25,001 nucleotides of DNA from NCBI GenBank assembly GCA_043381765.1, contig JBHJMP010001057.1, positions 1 through 25,001 of the forward strand, read 5' to 3'. The notes beneath the pieces were generated by a model, which was not told the DNA's origin, made no database searches, and saw nothing but the letters and a program-made list of their open reading frames with translations. Position 1 is the stretch's first letter; each line of letters starts with the position of its first letter. Both the position numbers and the translations under genes were made by a program. The DNA comes from Collodictyon triciliatum (Eukaryota; CRuMs). Of this stretch, positions 18,226-25,001 are shown piece after piece.

Positions 18226-19749
18226 TCAGCCCGTCTTCGGCTTCTGCGAGCCCCTCAAGGGCGGGAGGGCTTTCCCATTGACACCATCCAGAGTCAGCGA
18301 TGTTTGCGACCTGCCATATATCACGCAGCGACATGAGTCATTTGCCACGATGGATTTAGCTAAGCAAATAAAGAAGCAGATAATACTGACTTTCGGCCTC
18401 CATCGGTCCTGCGAGGCATCAGGCCGCCTGTCTGGTGAGGGGGGTTGTCGATGGCAAAAAGCTGCTCGGACTCGGAGACTGCGTACGTTGCGGACGGGCT
18501 TTGAAGCCGGCCTTTCGCTCGCGTGGCGCCCGAGATTGACAGCGCAGCCGACGATGCTGACGATGAGGCTGAGGACGACGGTGCAATTATCCCCCCACCC
18601 GCGGCGTTTGTGGAATGCGCGCTGTCTGGTCGGCCTCGTGTGTTGTGGTGGTTTGTGCCGTTGCCGATGATGACGCCGTCGAAGCCCATTAGAGTGGCCG
18701 AGGACGTGGAAGAGGAGGATAAAGAGCCTGCTGCTCCGCCTGGAAAGCCGCCGCGGGATGGTGGCTTGGTGCCGGCGGTGGTCGGATTGATGCTTGTGCG
18801 CTTCACAAGCGGTCTGTGATTGTTTACAACATTGTGTTGTTATGGGTGGTTTTGATGAAAGCTTCATGCGTGGTTTTAAATGAAAAAAAATAAGTTATTT
18901 GGTATGTCTTTATTTGTAATCCTACTTGATTGTGGCGGTGTTAGAAACGCGTAATCCGGGCTCCAGCATAGTCTTCGATTGGATTTGCTTCTTTGTCAAA
19001 AAAAAAAAAAGGATAACAAAAAGGATGATAATCAGTATTATTAGAAAATGAGAGAAAAAAAAAAACATTTTACTACTGTGAACTCAGATATTGTTCCCTC
19101 TGAGTTATGATGGATATTTGACTGCCGCAGGTGCCAAACCGGATTAACTGTGTTGATTGGGCTGTTCCCATTGAGAGATGGGTTTGCTCCGTTGATGGTG
19201 CTTCCAGGGGTGCGCATTCCAACGGAGCCTGCGTGGCTGTATTTTCATGGATGGGTGAACCAGGAATCCTCACACAGGGGGAACATCTATTTTTTTTAAA
19301 ATACATGTAGAGTGTAGATGATTCTGCTTGGCATTTGTGTGTGTATCTACCCTGACACCGAGGATGCGTGGCTGATGAGTTCCTCTCGAGAGAGCCGCAT
19401 GTCGCTTTCGCTTGGTTTCTTCTGTATGTGCATTTATTATTCATCTCGTTTCGGGTTTGCATATATATGTACTGGTTATTAAATCATATCAAAAGTGGCT
19501 ATGTCTTTACAATAGAAATTTTGTCGATTTTATCAGAGTGCATGCGCCAGAAGATGGAGTAGATAATGTTAAGGTAAACCCTGAGTGTATGAATGAACAA
19601 GGAGGGAAAAAAAAAAAACAAGGGCTCGGGCTTCTTTCCATTACAAACTGATGGGTTTGACTCTTTGAACCTGGGGTGGTGTGATGGGCTCACCGTCCTT
19701 CGTGTCTATTCGATTTCCGTGACGTCCAACTTGAAATGCGTTCGGTCCA
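18226..19749 (-). CDS. Unidentified Ser/Gly/Asn-rich disordered protein, or C-terminal tail of the phosphodiesterase
   Basis: Minus-strand exons with AG/GT borders and matching phases: 19749 to about 19640 (GPNAFQVGRHGNRIDTKDGE, then PITPPQVQRVKPI), 19580-19511 (VYLNIIYSIFWRMHSDKID), 19421-19351 (SESDMRLSREELISHASSVS), 19236-19077 (GMRTPGSTINGANPSLNGNS), 18990-18926 (IQSKTMLEPGLRVSNTATIK), 18813-18391 (PLVKRTSINPTTAGTKPPSR and a long Ser-rich run), 18310-18226 (TSLTLDGVNGKALPPLRGSQ, then KPKTG-stop). The phase chain 19421 to 18226 is exact over four introns. The 19749 and 19580 exons are less sure. Composition is low-complexity, basic and Ser/Gly/Asn-rich, typical of a disordered tail with many possible phosphorylation sites. 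No ATG start was found upstream, so these exons may continue the phosphodiesterase at 20445-24873. No family recognised. Confidence 0.5.
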
Positions 19750-20444
19750 CTAGCATCGTGGTTTTAAATATAAATGAAATAGCAATAAAGGCGGGAAACA
19801 TATCAATTAAATAAAGTAGGTTCATATTCCCAACCAATCAAGAAGAAAAACTATCATCTTTGTTGTGTGAAAACACGATTTCATCGACTTCCGAGGTCAG
19901 ATAAGAGAAAGTTTGTATGTTTCATTACAGTTGGTTTATCTGCGCCACAGCAGGAATTGGCTCGTTTGCAATCTAATGCAAGACGATAAAAGTAAAAATT
20001 GCTATTGATTTTTGGCCCATCTGTCCATATAAACTGGTGAGGTAAAGATGAGAAAACCTGTTTCGCCTTTAATGCTTCCATCTTTGGAGAAGTTCCTCTG
20101 CTCAGAAAAAAAAAAAAGAGGCTCAATCAGTATGTATGTGACAGCAGATAAGCTTGGAGAATAATCTTGTGAAATCATTTTTTTCCTTGGTGTGTCCCAA
20201 CTCCATATCGAGTGCAACAAAAGAAGTGGAAAAAAGTCATGCTCCTTTGTATCCAAAAATAAGTAATGAATCAAGAATCAAGAATAAGTATAATAATCAT
20301 ATCGATGATAACAATGATAGTAATGAAAAATGAAAATGAAAATTGATTATAATAATCATAACAATCAGTAGATTCCTTGCCCACAAAAAAAAATAATCAA
20401 TTTTAAAAATATCATCGACCTTGATAGCAAATACAACATGTAAA
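19750..20444. other. AT-rich stretch with one candidate minus-strand exon
   Basis: Mostly AT-rich, intron-like sequence. On the minus strand, an open frame from the acceptor near 20101 (TCTGAGCAG) reads GTSPKMEALKAKQVFSSLPH and continues to a GT at about 19930. It enters in phase 2, the same phase as the AA/GTATGT donor at the end of the phosphodiesterase frame (about 20454). That would join the phosphodiesterase to the downstream exons. A second weak frame (EHDFFPLLLLHSIWSWDTPR) lies near 20240-20150. Neither is confirmed. Confidence 0.35.
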
Positions 20445-23400
20445 TTATACATACTTTTTTGCTACGATGTGGGGTGGTGACGAGGCGGATAGAGGGTGTG
20501 AAGAGACTGGAGAAGCTGCTCTACCAGGATTTTGTTCAATCTTTGGTGCAATGGATAAAAGTTGCTCATCCTTGTTCTCATTCACAGTCGGCAGAGCCTC
20601 GTGGTTATTGTGAGGGAGATTCAGCCAGCTTGTGGGTAGAAGTCGGTTCTCACTTGACTTGCTTCCACCCCGTCGACGGGCGTTTTCATCAACCTTTTTG
20701 TGCATTTGGCGAAGTGGGTAAGAATGAGCTGAGGCTATTTTTTCATATGTTTATTGATTTTAAAATAATAATAGATAGTTGATATGTGCTGCGATTTACT
20801 TGGCTGAGCGTCTGGAAAACCATCACGCTTCGACGACGATAGGCCATTTTATCAAACTCTGTCGATCGCAATCATACATCAAGAGGATTTGAGAATGAAA
20901 TAAAAATATAACAGCTCCTTTTCTTTTCTTTTTTTCAGCTCATGTAACCTCTTTCTCATTTAATTCCATCCAAGAATTTTATATGTACTTTCTCTTACTT
21001 ATCTTTAATTGTACGATTTGAAAAATATGGGTATAACCAAAGAAATGGTATTGAAATGATGCCTCTGTTGTCCTTCTTGATGGTATCCGGTTGTAGTAAC
21101 GCGGGACTTTGAGCAGGAGCCGAAATCGTCGGAATGTTTGTGGCATCCGAGGCGATAAGTGGGGCGTTGCTGGAAGCAATCTGAGGAGCAGCAACTGGCT
21201 CTGAGAGCTGTTGCTCAAGAATGTCCTGCCACTTTTGTCGGTTCTCAGCTAGTTGTGTACAAGTTAACTCCAGCCCACGGAGGAGAATGCTAACTGATGT
21301 GAAAAGGGGCGCAGCCACAAAGTCGATGAAGTTAAGTGTTGTTCGAGCCTATGTTTGCACGTTGTTTAGTTTTAAATGTCAATTCATTTCAAATATCACT
21401 AAAATTGATTACATGGACTTTGTTAATAATGACTAATGAAAAAAATTATTCTAAATATTAAGGAACCTGGTTAGAATCTTCACGGTCCATATAGGGAGAT
21501 ACAGGCAGACCGTAGAGCTTTTCGGTATCACCCTAAACAATTAATAAAGAAAGAATTCAAATCCTAATACCATCGTAGTAATACCGAAATTTTTTTGATT
21601 GAAAGAGAATGCATTACTTCCGCTCGTATCATGTAAAAATATTGTGATGTCATATATTTTCTATCATAAGACAAATTTGAGGCAAAACTTCGTAATGGTG
21701 ATACATAGAATGAATATTTACATATGTGTTGAAGTGAGAGGTTTCGTCTTTTCTGGTAAAAAAAAAAAAAGCACATATATTGGTTTGTGTATTACCTGTT
21801 GGTAAAATTCATCGCGGACTCGATCAGCCCATTTCTTCCCGATTGAAAAAGGCTTTGTTACATTCGATATATCCGCACAATGTAACAAGAGTGCGCATAG
21901 AAATTCTCTGTTACAAAGTACATAATTTCATGAATTACTAGAGTAAGCATCAATGCTAAAAACACTTGTGATTAAAAACAAAGCATCGTAAAAGGATTTA
22001 CAAATGTGTGCATATGATTCCTTTAAAGGCGAACTCAATTGCATACCTATCATCGCGATTTTCTGAAGAGAGGACAGGGTCCTCACTATCTTCAGACTAG
22101 ATCATCGGAAAATCAAATTTTCATATGCAGAGCATTCTTTAAAGCCACGTCGTATATAAAATATATAAAAATATATGTTTAATATTTAATTAAGAAGATT
22201 ACCTTCTTTGCGAGAGTCGACATTTTTGCTGTCATTTCAAAGTGCTTCGCCATGTCGGTCATCAGTATCATATTAATGATATTTTTTCTTGCCTGCAAAT
22301 AGATGATATGCCAAATTAAATAAATATCTATACCGTAATTAGGAATAGAAAAATAGAGCTCTAATCATAAAGTAGAAAATCAATAAACCTCTTTAAATTG
22401 ATTATTGCTAAGTGATGACAATATGTTTAAGGTAGTCTCCGTCTCCATGAATTCGCCGTTCTTCTTTTTGACGAAATACTCTGATATTGTTTCTGTGAAA
22501 GAGGAGAACATTGAGAATGGGTGAAAGCCCCTTCAAAGTTCAGTATATACTCATGTCTCATGAAGACATAGTTATATATCTTTGCTTTTTATCAATGTGC
22601 TATATTGGCATGTTTTATTTTAAAATACGTAATGATGTATCTATACGTGTATCATTATATAAGCTCCCATTTGGATATTCGAATCGTCTTAAGATTTCAA
22701 ATGTTTTGGCGGCGTGGTGGCTCTCAAGAACTGATGAATCGTTATAAATTCTTGCAAATTCCGATTGAGAATTGATTTGGAATGCATTATTCTGTATTGA
22801 ATGTTAATTAGTTTATTTTTTAATATGCGACAAACGAAAGTTTCCATAGACATTACATGGCAAATAAGTTTGTCTAGCGCTGGATATAAACCCGAAATGT
22901 ATTAACTCTTTTTTAATATAATTCAAAATACCTGTCCAGGGTGCCCTACATCATGACAAAGAGCAGAAGTAACCAGACACAGAATATCCAAAGGAGATAA
23001 GATATCTCTTGAATAAGCATATTGACCAAAAAATGAAAATAAACATCATTTTAATACGCGACTAGCAAGACATTAGCATTCACATTTAATTGATTTCAGA
23101 TTAAGGGTATCATTTCACCTTGAATTTGATCTGAGAATATAGTAATACAGTGTCTGGGTGACATCCACGGAGTGGTAAAAATTATGATACGGATTTGGCC
23201 GATACCTATATTACCGTCAGATCGATTTTCCTTAGATTGATGGCAGAACTGAATTACACTGCCTTGCTCGTTCATGTTTCAAAATAATTGCATAGAAAGG
23301 CTCGGGTATATCGCACAGAAACAATCAAGCGGATTGAAAAAAAAAATGGTAAACGGGCTTGTGTCGACATACTCTTCAGAAACAGCCCTGATGAATCGCG

Positions 23401-24873
23401 CAAGAGTCGATGGTTTTATCATAAAAAGATCATTCAAATGCAAATCCTATCAGAATCAGAATCATATGAATATAAACTCGAAAGGGATATATAAAGTATG
23501 ACGCCTGTATATGATAAAAAAAAGTATTTGAAATATAAGCAACACCAACTAAATGTCTACCTGATAGATGTAAACGACAAATCGAATAAGGTCGTCATTC
23601 GATTTTGAAAATGCATCAAATTCGTAGTTTCGAAGTTCTTCCAATGCATCAGCAGGTATGCTTAGTATAGGGTCGCTCATAATTGGAGTCCCCATCATAT
23701 TTTTACGACCTTTCCATGTGCTTTTAATAGGTCAATGAAATTACTTTATTAAATGTTAATGCTGCTTTTTTTTTAAGTTCATTGAAGTTAAATATCTGAC
23801 AAATTGTTTTCCCCAATACGTCCCAAACCTGATTGATTTCATCTTCCGAATGCTGGAACCAAAATGGTCGGCTGATAGCTTCCCAGCTATGTTTTTCCCA
23901 TAGAATCGGGATGGAATTGCTTTTTAGTTTTGCATTACAACTAGGCATGTTTTAATCAAATACAAAAAAAAAAAAAAATAATACATATTTGATTTTTTAC
24001 GAGGATTGATTCTAAGACAAACATTTTCCTGTGCTTGCTTCATTAATGTGTGGGGTGCTTTCAGTATTTGTGTTCGTTCGCAGGGTATGTTGACTTTCTA
24101 AAGTTGTAGTAGCACTAATACAATGTATTTTGTTGTTGCTCTATTTGGTTTATGTTAAAAAAAAACCGAAAAGAAATCGCCTTCAAGTTTTCCGAAGAAG
24201 AAAAAGACACAGCTTTCAGAATAAAAAGTACCCCTCAACATCTATTTGCACTGCGACTATCGTAGGATGTTCTTCACTAGAATTTGAAATTTGTGGCGTA
24301 TTCTCCTCCTGTTATATCCAAATGCACAAAAAAAAAAAATTCATATCTCTATCTTTTGATTTCATGGAATAAAATGAACTCATTGAAAATGGGATAATAT
24401 TTATTGACACAGGAAAAGTTATGTTTCTCTTAATTACATTACCAGGGTCACTTCCAGGACAGGAATTTTGTTGGCAGATTCAGAGGCGGGAACAGGAAGA
24501 GATATTTCCTAGTGATGAAACAGGGAAGAGTTTCTAACATGACAACACAACCATATGATTCACATGGCAATTGCAATAGTAAGATTGAATAGAGTTTATC
24601 ATATTTTCTTCGATGGGATAACCCAGTTGTCATGAGATGAAATAGACGTACTGATCCTTGCAACATCACGGATAGTTTGGATGAAATGGAATCTGTCTGT
24701 GCTGGGCCAAACATCGAGTCAGCAACACTTGAGTTTGTTTGCTCTTCATTTGTAGCAGACGAACAGCTGCTCTCTTGGTCATCATCTTCGTCTTCCTCGT
24801 GGTCTTTCAGCAAGCCTGGGTTCGCCAATTCAGAGGCCAGCCAAGATTGGGTCATATCGTCAAGGTCTCCATC
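20445..24873 (-). CDS. Class I 3',5'-cyclic-nucleotide phosphodiesterase (5' end outside window)
   Basis: Hydrolyses cAMP and/or cGMP to the 5'-monophosphate; HD-type binuclear metal enzyme. Minus-strand exons: 24873-24652, 24508-24452, 24308-24232, 23940-23829, one ending 23561, 23446-23373, 23205-23119, 23007-22932, 22791-22647, 22492-22389, 22292-22203, 22096-22047, 21907-21796, 21532-21467, one from 21348, and a last one ending at 20445. Phases agree from 23446 to 21348. Domain landmarks: NPYHNFYHSVDVTQT (general-acid His), CHDVGHPGQ (metal His/Asp), NNAFQ, YNDSSVLESHH, TDMAKHFE, HCADISN (metal Asp), GLPVSPYMDR, then FIDFVAAPLF of the substrate-pocket helix. All catalytic residues are present. 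The N-terminal part is acidic and disordered (LKDHEEDEDDDQESS). The junction between 23829 and the RKNMMG exon is unresolved. Subfamily and nucleotide preference cannot be told. The frame stops at 20445, but a GTATGT donor eight bases earlier allows a longer tail. Confidence 0.88.
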
Positions 24874-24896
24874 CTGCGCAGCCGTGAGTTTAGAGG

Positions 24897-25001
24897 TGTT
24901 GTTGTTTGTTTTTTGTTTGTTTTTTGTTTGTTTTTTGTTTGTTTTTTGTTTGTTTTTTGTTTGTTTTTTGTTTGTTTTTTGTTTGTTTTTTGTTTGTTTT
25001 T
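24897..25001. repeat. 11-base array (TTTGTTTTTTG)n at right edge
   Basis: Perfect T3-G-T6-G units run to the end of the window, so the full length is unknown. It sits just upstream of the 24873 acceptor of the phosphodiesterase, so it is probably intronic. On that gene's strand it reads CAAACAAAAAA and is G-free. Confidence 0.95.

Noticed and set aside
18143-18670. Plus-strand 175-codon frame containing MNRQPVFGFCEPLKGG
   Set aside because: It is antisense to minus-strand exons 18813-18391 and 18310-18226, which join in phase with each other and with three upstream exons.
24023-24057. 35-nt minus-strand exon (TPHINEASTGK) in the phosphodiesterase
   Set aside because: Including it puts the next exon (23940-23829) out of frame with an early stop, whereas skipping it gives an exact phase-2 junction.
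1-25001. CRISPR arrays, bacterial operons, tRNA or rRNA genes, transposon open reading frames
   Set aside because: The tandem arrays are simple microsatellites without spacers. I saw no tRNA-like cloverleaf, rRNA block, transposase or reverse-transcriptase motif by eye; a covariance-model search was not possible.

Overview
The window is nuclear DNA of an intron-dense, probably unicellular eukaryote. Nearly every gene is cut into many short exons (mostly 40-150 nt) by short GT-AG introns (mostly 60-250 nt), and intergenic distances are small. Introns are AT-rich and loaded with microsatellites. The families present (ERK7/MAPK15-type kinase, a CCDC57-like coiled-coil protein, a class I cyclic-nucleotide phosphodiesterase) point to a flagellated or ciliated lineage, but I cannot name the organism. 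A 458-base run of N (3748-4205) is an assembly gap.

Layout. 1-1927 (+): last five exons of an ERK7/MAPK15-like MAP kinase, whose 5' part lies left of the window. 2441-3733 (-): complete three-exon enolase-phosphatase E1 (methionine salvage), convergent with the kinase. 4217-4602 (-): first four exons of a small unidentified helical protein that runs into the gap. 5335-9769 (+): a leucine-rich-repeat (LRR) protein. 10205-17643 (+): a CCDC57-like centriolar-satellite-type coiled-coil protein with about 30 exons. 18226-19749 (-): phase-consistent exons for a disordered, Ser/Gly/Asn-rich protein, possibly the far C-terminal tail of the next gene. 20445-24873 and beyond (-): a class I 3',5'-cyclic-nucleotide phosphodiesterase whose N-terminus lies right of the window.

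The most unusual structure is in the LRR gene. Its conventional exons all begin and end in phase 0. Between them are two ladders of apparent single-codon exons: an acceptor AG, exactly three bases, then a donor GT. The rungs recur every 80-250 nt, 8 in 6308-7101 and about 9-10 in 8326-9565, with one more at 7525. Twelve of the eighteen have a full GTAAG or GTGAG donor. Both ladders sit just before a related LRR segment (VPEGIQQLPCW and APKGISNLPCF). If spliced, they build a loop codon by codon, and any rung could be skipped without changing frame.

Wider patterns: intronic microsatellites are almost always G-free on the sense strand of their host gene, while two of the arrays outside genes contain G. 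First and last exons are GC-rich compared with AT-rich internal exons. The kinase, the CCDC57-like protein and the phosphodiesterase are all plausible cilium/centriole or second-messenger functions, but nothing in the sequence shows that they work together. All gene models were built by eye from splice signals, reading phase and recalled family motifs; none has transcript support.
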